Below, one piece after another: positions 20,801 to 27,421 of a stretch of 36,920 nucleotides of DNA (its first letter is position 1; each line of letters opens with the position of its first letter). The notes beneath the pieces are model-generated. The model was not told where the DNA came from and did no database searches. It saw only the letters and a program-made list of their open reading frames with translations. This DNA is from Planctomycetaceae bacterium UBA2671 (GTDB lineage Bacteria; Planctomycetota; Planctomycetia; Planctomycetales; Planctomycetaceae): assembly GCA_002359185.1 (NCBI GenBank), contig DEML01000068.1, positions 93,023 through 129,942 on the forward strand. Reading direction: 5' to 3'. Made by a program: the position numbers and the translations under genes.

Positions 20801-21724
20801 CGCCAGATCTTCTGAGCGAACTTCGCGTTTGGAGGACTTTACTGCATCCAAATCTTCCAGTAACTCTGCGACTGTCTGATAACGATCGATGGGCTTCTTG
20901 GCCATTAATCGCTGCAGCACCCCCACAATCGCTTCGGGCACCAGTTCATTCTGTGAACGGGGATCGGGAATAGGAGCCGTTGCGTGAGCATGCAGTTTAT
21001 TGGTGACACTTCCCTCAGGAAAAGGAGGAGATCCCGTCAACATGTGATACCAGGTGCATCCCAATGAATACAGGTCACTGCGAATATCAGCGGCTTTACT
21101 GCTGCGAGCCTGTTCGGGAGACATGTAGTCGACTGTCCCCACTGTTGTGCCTGCACGCGTTATGGACGTCTCCTCAGCTTCATCCATCACCCGGGCCAAA
21201 CCGAGGTCCGTCAATTTGACAAGACCACTTTGAGTGATCAGTAAATTCGAAGGCTTGATATCACGATGAACGATCGAAGCTTCGGCGGCATGTTCCAGGG
21301 CCAGTGCGACCTGCTTGATAATTTCAGTCGCACGACGGACGGGAAGTCGGGTTCGTTTTTTGATCAGACGTTGAACATCGGTCCCTTCAACGTACTCCAT
21401 CGCGATATAATGGAGACCATCGGCTTCACCCGATTCAAAGACTCTCACGATATTATCGTGAGTGAGCTGTGCGGCTGCCTGAGCCTCGGCTTTGAAGCGT
21501 TTCACGAGCGTCGGATTCTCGGCTTTTTCCAGAGGAAGAACCTTTACCGCCACCATGCGTTTCAGGTTCGTATCCAACGCCAGATAAACCGCACCCATTC
21601 CGCCGGATCCGAGCTTCCTTTGGATTTCATAGCGACCGAGAGTTTTGAGCGCGACCACATCATCACCACTGTCCCGCTGAGCGGGTTGGGCAGTTGCAGA
21701 ATCGCGCTTCTTTTTCGTCGCCAT
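17828..21724 (-). CDS. Large transmembrane Ser/Thr protein kinase with beta-helix ectodomain
   Basis: A 1298-residue, one-pass membrane kinase. The cytosolic PknB-type kinase domain spans about 30-295: glycine loop LGSGGMGAVY (38-47), K61 in VAVKVLP, HRDIKPSNLL (HRD 153-155), DLG at 173-175 in place of DFG, MSPEQA near 201-206. A low-complexity acidic and Ser/Pro linker (300-400) leads to one membrane helix (about 403-427, YAILALGVFAVFGLVGYGI). The remaining 870 residues should be periplasmic. They contain two stretches of short repeated strands with N-C-x-F/V endings, as in right-handed parallel beta-helices (VVIENLHFGLLG, LSVRNCSFTM; later VVIDNGVFRV, VIVRNCYVTAP, LFIENSVLVS). That region may sense a polysaccharide or envelope ligand, which is inference. 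The start is ATG 21724; the frame extends upstream only to a TTG at 21757. Confidence 0.9.
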   Translation of the reverse strand: MATKKKRDSATAQPAQRDSGDDVVALKTLGRYEIQRKLGSGGMGAVYLALDTNLKRMVAVKVLPLEKAENPTLVKRFKAEAQAAAQLTHDNIVRVFESGEADGLHYIAMEYVEGTDVQRLIKKRTRLPVRRATEIIKQVALALEHAAEASIVHRDIKPSNLLITQSGLVKLTDLGLARVMDEAEETSITRAGTTVGTVDYMSPEQARSSKAADIRSDLYSLGCTWYHMLTGSPPFPEGSVTNKLHAHATAPIPDPRSQNELVPEAIVGVLQRLMAKKPIDRYQTVAELLEDLDAVKSSKREVRSEDLAALAGEDDDGADDNYEDSTGASSAPSRRRTSRVAREMDDEEEVIPARTSKSSNGSAPAPTNTKSQGSSVDALPPRERRKLEDVEGKSPSNFNLDILKYAILALGVFAVFGLVGYGISQLGGAVDTASEEQVDLGKAAQELQAERLAEAERNAANQENQPNNNDPNSKSPKTNDPPPKRGAKAQSIVADKELTKEEIAQLPVVRIVDASTAENASSAHSIQDALSKTDEKDLVIEIATTKSFIWEQPASIENRNVILRAAEKSPGFIIVNSAGAMTNGLLQGRNAQVVIENLHFGLLGYDLPGQTELQLLSMMDTDLSVRNCSFTMEESRANAVQLCQFASSSSQRHKLQWRNNLVRGTSWQPFQCAANRIDLQVQDSLFLMGGNPFLNLNLSFGGSRNGTVGTEDKEKTDREIALTDVLVLCHGTPLNMANSGGRVSASPTQFRMNRAHFIATNNHGEAPFLNVANWPENVLSTGSSAQLSHVNWISEKSTFSGWSKRLVATTNKTRAVFNISTEDDWQKFWGNSGLFGTWDGKILRENSTADFPFQSGKDLQTIGVTAVVRPSEDTLKDLANIPAPELSKKSWRAELAALEATPKPAADPFNDSVKRVSINLNDPKIDLGNYLATTNLPEPVIIEAKGFGIRTSSPIQLLNRKIKIEFQSERGKFPLTIRPEKVNGTPWINIQGGFVVIDNGVFRVDPPSNQPMPSHWLVAENADVIVRNCYVTAPATKNEKLNSLIATRRKGNVTAEAKTLLIDKTYLQYGGDITAVDLRASRLFIENSVLVSQNHLVMLNYSGTVQDNQPGFFNLSQSTFSSRQGNIHFNVPATDAHRRPLVSGRVNECVFTKPVSLEGKDSPNTQLLSASFPLSELPKRIWWWEDRNGYTTDIQQELMNKPLPQIWSEFWGRGHVENPLFGPEGVMLESNSIVMKSLRPSSFTLFRECKASSWGADGERIGADCEKLDLPEYEADGPGNTPNKNNSVKPGQNQVPKL

Positions 21725-21954
21725 GGGAAGTCCATCAGCCCGGTGAGAAGGTATCAATTATCCAATCGACGTCACGAACCGATGTCGCAAATGAAGTCCG
21801 CCGATCATTCACAGTGGAAATGCAACTGACATAGTGACATTTTCCCCACAAATATGCAATCAGATTTCCAATGAGTTTCCCATGAACCTCTGGAACACAT
21901 CAGACAGTGCAGCCGTAACAACTTTACCGATTATTCGTATCAGGGTGACATTCA

Positions 21955-21990
21955 GTGGCACATCCCAGAACGAAGTAATGGGCGTGGTAA
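21955..21990 (-). repeat. Dispersed repeat E, copy 2
   Basis: On the minus strand this reads nearly the same as 2475-2513 (ACCACGCCCATTACTTCGTT core, then CTGGGATGTGCCAC). About four positions differ. Here the inverted ends are partly eroded, so conservation is of sequence rather than of the hairpin alone. Confidence 0.6.
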
Positions 21991-22010
21991 TCGTTTCCTG
22001 TTACTTTTGG

Positions 22011-22043
22011 GTGGCTGGGGTCGAAGCGCAGCGTAGCCCCCAG
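22011..22043 (+). repeat. REP-like palindrome, GGTGG head, copy 1
   Basis: The GGTGG head (from 22010) precedes a hairpin with outer stem CTGGGG/CCCCAG and a GCG-rich centre (TCGAAGCGCAGCGTAG). The same word begins at 36898 and is cut by the window end. Confidence 0.55.
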
Positions 22044-22051
22044 ATTGTCAG

Positions 22052-23065
22052 TTATTCATATTTCGGCACATTCGGCTCCGGAATTTCCTTCACCAGTCGG
22101 GTCACCAGGTCATCTGTCGAATAACCTTCCGCCTGAGCCTGGAAATTCGCTGAGATGCGATGTCGCAGCACAGGAATGGCAACTTTCCGAATATCAGCCG
22201 GGCTGATGGCTGGTCGTCCATCCATCGCCGCCATCGCTTTAGCTCCCATAATCAAATACTGCCCGGCTCGCGGACCTGCTCCCCAGTCGATCAGATCTTT
22301 CACAAAAGCAGGGGCAGATCCATCTCCCGGGCGAGTCGCTCGCACGATTCGGGTCACATAACTGATCATCAGTGGACTAGCCTCAATCGCATTAATCTGC
22401 TTCTGCAGATACAAAATCGACTTGGCCGACAAAATTTTCCGGACTTCTGCCCGCTCGCCGCCGGTCGTCGCTTCGAGAATCCGCTCTTCTTCATCCTGAG
22501 AGGGATAATCGACTTTCACGTTGAACATGAACCGGTCCAGCTGCGCTTCCGGCAGAGGATAAGTTCCCTCCTGCTCGATCGGGTTTTGCGTTGCGATCAC
22601 GAAAAAGGGATCAGGCAGATCATAAGTCGTCTGCCCGTTTGTCACTTCGTGTTCCTGCATCGCCTGCAGCAAAGCGGCCTGGGTTTTAGGCGGTGTTCGG
22701 TTGATTTCATCCGCCAGCAGAATATTTGTGAAGACCGGCCCCTGCACAAAACGAAACTCACGTCGCCCCGACTCCGACTCTTCCAGAACATTCGTTCCCG
22801 TAATATCTGAAGGCATCAAATCCGGCGTGAACTGCACGCGTTTGAATTCGACGTCAAGAATCTTGGCGATCGTACTCACGACCAGCGTTTTCGCCAGCCC
22901 CGGCACCCCGACGAGCAGACAGTGCCCCCCCGTGAAAATGGCAGCCATGATCTGCTCGATCACATCATCCTGCCCGATGATCACCTTATGCAGTTCCTCC
23001 ATCATCAGTTGACGATGTTTGTGAAACTTTTCCAGAAAGTCGTCGAAGTCTCGTTTTTCGGCCAT
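22052..23065 (-). CDS. MoxR-family AAA+ ATPase
   Basis: A 337-residue cytosolic AAA+ ATPase of the MoxR group, a chaperone-like family acting on VWA-domain proteins or envelope complexes. Walker A is GVPGLAKT at 53-60 and Walker B LLADE at 116-120 followed by INRTPPKTQAALLQAMQE. Sensor 1 lies in FVIATQNPIEQEGTYPLPEAQ with the family signature LDRFMF. The C-terminal lid contains WGAGPRAGQYLIMGAKAMA and ends in the expected IPVLRHRI region. Length is normal. MoxR genes are commonly followed by DUF58 and BatA-type genes, but here none follows. A BatA/VWA gene lies about 4.8 kb away on the opposite strand. GAGAG lies 4 bases before the ATG. Confidence 0.95.
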   Translation of the reverse strand: MAEKRDFDDFLEKFHKHRQLMMEELHKVIIGQDDVIEQIMAAIFTGGHCLLVGVPGLAKTLVVSTIAKILDVEFKRVQFTPDLMPSDITGTNVLEESESGRREFRFVQGPVFTNILLADEINRTPPKTQAALLQAMQEHEVTNGQTTYDLPDPFFVIATQNPIEQEGTYPLPEAQLDRFMFNVKVDYPSQDEEERILEATTGGERAEVRKILSAKSILYLQKQINAIEASPLMISYVTRIVRATRPGDGSAPAFVKDLIDWGAGPRAGQYLIMGAKAMAAMDGRPAISPADIRKVAIPVLRHRISANFQAQAEGYSTDDLVTRLVKEIPEPNVPKYE

Positions 23066-23110
23066 GATCTCTCAAGAAGTTAGGTCTGGATACTATATAT
23101 ACGGATACTG

Positions 23111-23131
23111 TGTAGATCAGGCTGTGCCTGA
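23111..23131 (+). repeat. Single GTAG-headed REP-like element
   Basis: GTAG head, stem ATCAGGC/GCCTGAC (six pairs plus one end mismatch), loop TGT, followed by GAAATCGAC. Both hairpin and tail match the left unit at 27730-27760. No inverted partner is present here. Confidence 0.65.
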
Positions 23132-23299
23132 CGAAATCGACTGAATCATTTCAAACAGTGTAGTCATATCGCCCCCGAGAATCAGCCTCAAGGGAGAGAA
23201 TCTCGGCAAGAGATCGTTTCCACATAGAGAGAACTCAGAAATTGGGCTCCACTCAAAACCAGACTCTGCCTACAATTTTGTTGTCAATTGAAGAAATAT

Positions 23300-23366
23300 A
23301 AGCACGAAGCGCAAGCGAGTGTGTTTGATCCAGGTGAATTGACACACTCGATTGCGCTTCGTGCTT
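23300..23366. repeat. Inverted repeat family D, copy 2
   Basis: Arms 23300-23324 and 23342-23366, 25 bases each with one mismatch (23351), around a 17-base loop. The arm sequence equals the element at 16286-16360; the loop differs. In one frame it is open and continuous with the downstream protease gene, creating a false N-terminal extension. Confidence 0.85.
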
Positions 23367-23407
23367 GTAAAGTGGGAGTACAGACCATCCCGTCTGTGAA
23401 ATATTGG

Positions 23408-23419
23408 AAAGGGAGAGCC
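23408..23419 (+). promoter_or_regulatory. Ribosome-binding site fixing the protease start
   Basis: AAAGGGAGAG lies directly before the ATG at 23420. The longer open frame beginning at 23288 has no such site and would translate the repeat at 23300-23366. Confidence 0.7.
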
Positions 23420-24718
23420 ATGAGAGTTTTGGGTGCCTGTTTAGTCTCAGCCATTGTCGGAGGCATTGTCGCGGGAACGATTGTCCGCATCAGCGAGCCG
23501 ACAACCCTTGTCGCCCAGCAGGCCACACCACCACGAGGACCCGGTTTTCCGCTGATTCCCATCTTCCCGCAAAAAAAGGATAGCCCGAAAGAAACGCCTC
23601 CACCACCCGCGATAGCCCCGACTCCTGCACCGGGAAAAACTCAACCGTTTCAGTGGACGAATCCGAATTCCAATCAGCAACTCCCGCAAAACACATTCAC
23701 TCTGCACGATGAATGGGACGACACTGAGGAGTTAACAGTCGAAGAACAGGTGAGTGTTCGCGTTTATGAGGACACTAATCGCAGTGTCGTCAACATCACG
23801 ACCCGCACCATCCGAACTGATAACTTTTTTCTGCAAGCCGTCCCCGAAGAAGGAACCGGCTCCGGCATGGTCATTGACAAATCGGGGCACATCCTAACCA
23901 ACTTCCATGTCATTGAAGATGTCCGGGAAGTGGCTGTCACGTTATTCAATGGCGAATCGTACGATGCTACTTACGTCGGTTCCGATCCCGTCAACGATCT
24001 CGCAGTGATTCGCATTGAAGCTCCGCCTGAAGAATTGATACCCGTGAGGATGGGCAATTCCTCGAAACTCAAAGTCGGCATGAACGTCTACGCGATAGGC
24101 AACCCCTTCGGCCTCGAACGCACACTCACAACCGGCATCATTTCCTCGCTCAATCGTTCGCTGAAAATTAACGGCGACCGCACCATCAAGTCGATTATTC
24201 AAATTGATGCAGCCGTCAATCCGGGCAACTCGGGTGGACCGCTGCTCGATTCCCACGGCCGCATGATCGGCATCAATACCGCAATCTATTCCAAGACCGG
24301 ACAAAGTTCCGGCGTCGGTTTTGCGATTCCCGTTAACCTCGCCAAACGGGTCATTCCCCAACTGATCCGGCACGGCCACGTCATCCGCCCGGAAATCGGC
24401 ATCTCCCGTGTGTATGAAACGGAAGAGGGATTGCTGGTCGCGAAACTGATCCCGGGCGGCCCGGCAGAACTGGCCGGCATCCGAGGCCCGCAAACAAAAC
24501 GCGAACGCCGCGGCCCCTTCGTCGTCGAACGCATCGACCGCACCGCAGCCGACACGATTATCAGAGTCGACGATGAAAAAGTCGCCACCGTCGACGACTT
24601 CCTCGGCAACATCGAATCCCGAAACCCGGGTGATACGGTGACATTGACGATTTTGAGAGAGGGCCAGGAAGTGACCGTGCCATTGCGATTGGGCGGAGAG
24701 GTGCCGCAAGTGCGGTAA
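23420..24718 (+). CDS. HtrA/DegP-like trypsin-fold serine protease with one PDZ domain
   Basis: A 432-residue membrane-anchored or exported protease. One N-terminal hydrophobic segment (about 5-22, GACLVSAIVGGIVAGTIV) is followed by a proline-rich linker (35-95). The protease domain covers about 110-310 with the full catalytic triad: H163 in LTNFHVIED, D193 in NDLAVIRIE and S271 in PGNSGGPLL. The substrate-loop segment SGVGFAIPVNLAKRVIPQL follows. A single PDZ domain (about 330-425) includes GLLVAKLIPGGPAELAGI and IIRVDDEKVATVDDF, with an inserted basic loop (PQTKRERRGP). A role in periplasmic protein quality control is expected for the family. The start at 23420 is supported by the ribosome site and the anchor; 44 extra codons upstream derive from a repeat. 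Confidence 0.93.
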   Translation: MRVLGACLVSAIVGGIVAGTIVRISEPTTLVAQQATPPRGPGFPLIPIFPQKKDSPKETPPPPAIAPTPAPGKTQPFQWTNPNSNQQLPQNTFTLHDEWDDTEELTVEEQVSVRVYEDTNRSVVNITTRTIRTDNFFLQAVPEEGTGSGMVIDKSGHILTNFHVIEDVREVAVTLFNGESYDATYVGSDPVNDLAVIRIEAPPEELIPVRMGNSSKLKVGMNVYAIGNPFGLERTLTTGIISSLNRSLKINGDRTIKSIIQIDAAVNPGNSGGPLLDSHGRMIGINTAIYSKTGQSSGVGFAIPVNLAKRVIPQLIRHGHVIRPEIGISRVYETEEGLLVAKLIPGGPAELAGIRGPQTKRERRGPFVVERIDRTAADTIIRVDDEKVATVDDFLGNIESRNPGDTVTLTILREGQEVTVPLRLGGEVPQVR

Positions 24719-24779
24719 CTCGCAATACTTCTTGTGGCGCCGAGTATTTTGATGTTAGTTTTTGATTATTGAGAATCAA

Positions 24780-25595
24780 ATGAAGTTGCCTTTGTTAATT
24801 TTAGTGACAGCAACACTTTTGATGAAGAATGCTGCGGGATATGCCCAAGACATTAATCTTTTCATTCCTGGCGATGCGTTTTTTCACACTGAAATTTCAA
24901 AACATTTCTGCGAGAATATTGATCACAACAAAGAAATATCATTCAGATATATCCCTCCCAAACGTGAAGAACGTATTGATGTGGTTGTGCCTTACACTCA
25001 TGGGATTAAAACATTAAATGCCTCTAAATTGCCGAAGGCACAAATTGCAGCGTTAACAGAAGTGTACTTGGAAATAAGAAAGTACGAAATGACCATTTAT
25101 CAAGAGTACATCAATCACAAGGGAGATTTAAAACGAGAAGAATTGAATCCCGCTCATCTATTTATTCACAACGCAAATTTTCCATTTCGAGAACACAACC
25201 CCTTTTTGAAGTACAACGAGTTATGGGGAAAAGAACTAGCAGCCCTCGGAAGTAATAGAAAGCGAGTCGGCAATAAAGAATTTGTTCAGGACAAAGGACT
25301 GGTTTCCTGGCGTGATGCCGATTTAGTTGCGGGTTTGAAAATTCAACAATCAGAAACAGAGAGAACTGATCCATTAATTCAAAGGAAGTCAAAGTATGAA
25401 CTGACCATAATCAATGAAGTTGATCTATTTGTAATCGCCGCAGAAGACTTTTCGATGTTACATTTAGATAATGCACCATGGGAGCAGATTATCCTCTATA
25501 AGATCGATTCATCGGGAACAATAAATGAATATCTGCTTACGGGTAAGAATAAGTGGACTTTGCTTGATGATGTAAAAGCAGAATTGCTAGAGTGA
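24780..25595 (+). CDS. Exported protein of unknown function
   Basis: A 271-residue protein with a Sec signal peptide (MKLPLLILVTATLLMKNAAG, cleavage near YAQ). The mature part is mixed alpha/beta and contains LNPAHLFIHNANFPF and NPFLKYNELWGKELAAL, rich in aromatic and charged residues. I recognise no domain. The ATG at 24780 starts the signal peptide; the frame opens earlier only with TTG at 24762. It is the first gene of an AT-richer stretch that ends near 27213. Its stop overlaps the GTG of a 47-codon ORF (GTGA), suggesting coupling if that ORF is real. Confidence 0.72.
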   Translation: MKLPLLILVTATLLMKNAAGYAQDINLFIPGDAFFHTEISKHFCENIDHNKEISFRYIPPKREERIDVVVPYTHGIKTLNASKLPKAQIAALTEVYLEIRKYEMTIYQEYINHKGDLKREELNPAHLFIHNANFPFREHNPFLKYNELWGKELAALGSNRKRVGNKEFVQDKGLVSWRDADLVAGLKIQQSETERTDPLIQRKSKYELTIINEVDLFVIAAEDFSMLHLDNAPWEQIILYKIDSSGTINEYLLTGKNKWTLLDDVKAELLE

Positions 25596-25735
25596 ATCAG
25601 CGGGTAGAACAAAGTGGCTCCAAAAACATTCACTTAAAGAAATTACTTCTCCTGCTTTCGGCGATCCTGATAACTGCAGGCTACCCGCTGAATCGATACG
25701 CACATTTCACTTACAAACAACAAAGGGGCTTTTGA
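25592..25735 (+). CDS. Possible 47-residue single-helix membrane peptide, coupled to the preceding gene
   Basis: An open frame starts with GTG at 25592, overlapping the previous stop codon as GTGA, and ends with TGA at 25733-25735. It encodes 15 polar residues, a hydrophobic helix (KKLLLLLSAILITAG) and a basic tail (YKQQRGF). The helix and its DNA closely resemble the signal peptide of the gene at 26683 (MKLLLRFSAILVAAG), so this may be a remnant of a duplicated exported gene rather than a functional peptide. Coupling and intact frame argue for function; the lack of other support argues against. Confidence 0.35.
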   Translation: MNQRVEQSGSKNIHLKKLLLLLSAILITAGYPLNRYAHFTYKQQRGF

Positions 25736-25811
25736 TTGTGCACTGTCGGCTTATGTGCACACTTGTTTGAATCAACTTCAGCAATCATATCTAACCAAAG
25801 AATTAAACTCT

Positions 25812-26438
25812 ATGAATATCAATTGGCCGGGACTCGAAGAATGTTTATATGAATTAATTCGCGATGATATCAAACGATTTGCAGAGACACATAAACATGA
25901 AAGCTTTTATGGATTTGCACTCGATTGTAACAGCGAATATGGAAATGTTTTGTTGTGTTTCAACTCGCCGGAAAGTTTGAAACAACAGGCAGAAAAGTAT
26001 GCCTCCGATCGACCTAATAAAGCAGCATTTGATAAAATTAGTCAGAAACTACACGAGGATTCAGGTGGAAAGATTCCTCTGACTGAAAATTCATCGACTG
26101 TGGAAGCAGAGGAATTGAAATTACGTTGGAGTACTGGTGATTGGAAGTATCAGGGATTTAACTCTACTCAATTTGATGAAGGTTGGGATGAGTACGAAAC
26201 CGAGGTCATGAATGCCTGCATGGATGAGGAGGAAGACGAGGAGACATTCAAAACCCCAACTCAAGAACTCTTCATGAAATCGATTTGTCGAGTCCTGTTA
26301 CGGCTCGAAAAAGAAAATGTTTTTGATGTCATTAATCGAACTGCTGATTTTAAATGCTATGTTGCAGACCACGATGAAGACAGAGAAGAATCCTGGGGTC
26401 GCCTTGAAATGCTTCGAAGAGAGTCTGAAGTTCTGTAA
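25812..26438 (+). CDS. DUF4303 family protein
   Basis: A 208-residue soluble protein. The N-terminal half has the DUF4303 pattern: a helix LEECLYELIRDDIKRFAE, then the strand ESFYGFALDCNSEYGNVLLCFNS. The middle has RWSTGDWKYQGF, corresponding to the WSxxxWxYxG motif of the family. An acidic loop (MDEEEDEETF) and a helical tail (LFMKSICRVLLRLEKENVF) follow. The biochemical role of DUF4303 is unknown to me. It has no signal peptide. The start is put at the ATG at 25812; an upstream GTG at 25755 has no ribosome site. It sits among short exported unknowns, consistent with an accessory locus. The assignment is from recollected family motifs and is moderate. Confidence 0.65.
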   Translation: MNINWPGLEECLYELIRDDIKRFAETHKHESFYGFALDCNSEYGNVLLCFNSPESLKQQAEKYASDRPNKAAFDKISQKLHEDSGGKIPLTENSSTVEAEELKLRWSTGDWKYQGFNSTQFDEGWDEYETEVMNACMDEEEDEETFKTPTQELFMKSICRVLLRLEKENVFDVINRTADFKCYVADHDEDREESWGRLEMLRRESEVL

Positions 26439-26473
26439 ATGAGAATATCGGAAGATTCTGGCAAGTAAGCAGG

Positions 26474-26566
26474 GTAGCCCAGAGAAACTCAAAGAGTTCT
26501 CTGGGTGACGAAGTCACAAGAGGTCAGCAGCCTCGTATTAAATCTGAGATTTAAACTTAAAATCTC
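26474..26566. repeat. GTAG-headed REP-like element followed by three short hairpins
   Basis: A GTAG head (26474-26477) precedes a stem CCCAGAGAA/TTCTCTGGG with inner CTC/GAG and loop AAA (26478-26505). It continues with GTGAC/GTCAC (26505-26517), GAGG/CCTC (26520-26534) and GAGATTT/AAATCTC (26546-26566). Four stem-loops in a row fill the spacer between the DUF4303 gene and the next gene. No other copy is in the window. Confidence 0.5.
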
Positions 26567-26682
26567 CTCTTCAAAATATTGCTTCATGGTGGTGCAACTG
26601 TAAGAAGTCAGCATAAAAACTGCCCAGTGGATATTGTCTTTCAGACAGATAATTTTCCTGTCGTCCAAAGAAGAAATTTTTC

Positions 26683-27213
26683 ATGAAATTACTTCTCCGA
26701 TTTTCGGCTATCCTCGTAGCTGCAGGCTGTTTTAGTCAGGCTCAACCGGCAAGAACTGATTCGCCAAATAAACCCATCCCCACGACTGCAGTTTCCTATC
26801 GCGTGCTAACAGATACTCCAGTGGAGATACTGGATGAACTGGCATCCAATTATACGGGGGATCTTGAGCAATGGCGTGAAGGATGGATCCAAAGCAATTT
26901 CACGACAACGCTGGATGGCCAAAGCACGATCAGACTTCTTGAAATTGCCTGCTATGCGGATGTCATGTGTCACACCATTGAATACCCGTTACGTGTTGTG
27001 ACTCACGACTTTATCCGAGAGCGTATGGACATGCCCGAAGTTCGAAGCTCACTCGAATGGATCCGTTCGTCATATCACAGCGGTTTACCTCTCAAAGAGC
27101 CCGGTGACACAACTGGCGATTTCGACGGCATGCTGGTCGAATCCATGAATTTCCGAATGAGGGAGTATGCCAACCAACTCCTGAAATCTTCCGATTCGAC
27201 CTCTGTGAAGTAG
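26683..27213 (+). CDS. Small exported protein, possibly lipoprotein, unknown function
   Basis: A 176-residue protein. The N-terminus MKLLLRFSAILVAAGC resembles a lipoprotein signal peptide with cysteine at residue 16 (AAGC), though the -3 residue is Ala rather than the usual Leu. A plain Sec cleavage after AQA is also possible. The mature part is mostly helical, with YRVLTDTPVEILDELASNY and a C-terminal helix SMNFRMREYANQLLKS. I recognise no domain. Its leader shows close DNA similarity to the 47-codon ORF at 25592-25735, suggesting local duplication. No strong Shine-Dalgarno is visible (AAAGAAG about 13 bases upstream). Confidence 0.65.
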   Translation: MKLLLRFSAILVAAGCFSQAQPARTDSPNKPIPTTAVSYRVLTDTPVEILDELASNYTGDLEQWREGWIQSNFTTTLDGQSTIRLLEIACYADVMCHTIEYPLRVVTHDFIRERMDMPEVRSSLEWIRSSYHSGLPLKEPGDTTGDFDGMLVESMNFRMREYANQLLKSSDSTSVK

Positions 27214-27246
27214 GATGAAATTACGTGAATGTCGATCGGTTCCGTC

Positions 27247-27252
27247 TATAAT
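27247..27252 (+). promoter_or_regulatory. Possible -10 box upstream of the 27422 gene
   Basis: A perfect TATAAT at 27247-27252, 34 bases after the stop at 27213. No good -35 lies at the right distance. It would leave a leader of about 160 bases. Confidence 0.25.
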
Positions 27253-27421
27253 GAAGCTACACCACATCGACCTTTCCAGAATCTCACTCAAGAGATTTTC
27301 CGGCCCGCATCCTTGATTGAACACGAATTGTTCCGGTATCGTGTTCTCTATCAATCAGGATCTATGCACCTGACTCATCACACCCCTGTTCTAACGATTT
27401 CATTTCACAGAAGCACTCGTC

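Larger units (their letters stand above)
21725..22051. other. Intergenic region between MoxR 3' end and the large kinase, with two repeats
   Basis: This 327-base spacer lies upstream of the kinase start and downstream of the MoxR stop (both -). It contains repeat E copy 2 (21955-21990, inverted) and a GGTGG-head REP-like element (22011-22043), the latter only 8 bases from the MoxR stop codon. No ORF with a ribosome site is visible. Confidence 0.5.
23066..23419. other. Divergent intergenic region carrying two palindromic repeats
   Basis: It lies between the MoxR start (-) and the protease start (+). It holds a single GTAG-headed REP (23111-23131), repeat family D copy 2 (23300-23366) and a small hairpin ACAGAC/GTCTGT at 23380-23397 just ahead of the protease ribosome site. 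I see no confident promoter hexamers. Confidence 0.5.

Noticed and set aside
21266..21829. 187-codon plus-strand open frame opposite the kinase domain
   Set aside because: Shadow of the conserved kinase region; low-complexity translation with no family.
22160..22810. 216-codon plus-strand open frame opposite MoxR
   Set aside because: Antisense shadow of a complete AAA+ ATPase gene, with no independent evidence.
23942..24709. 255-codon minus-strand open frame opposite the HtrA-like protease
   Set aside because: Antisense shadow; the protease has an intact catalytic triad in the other strand.
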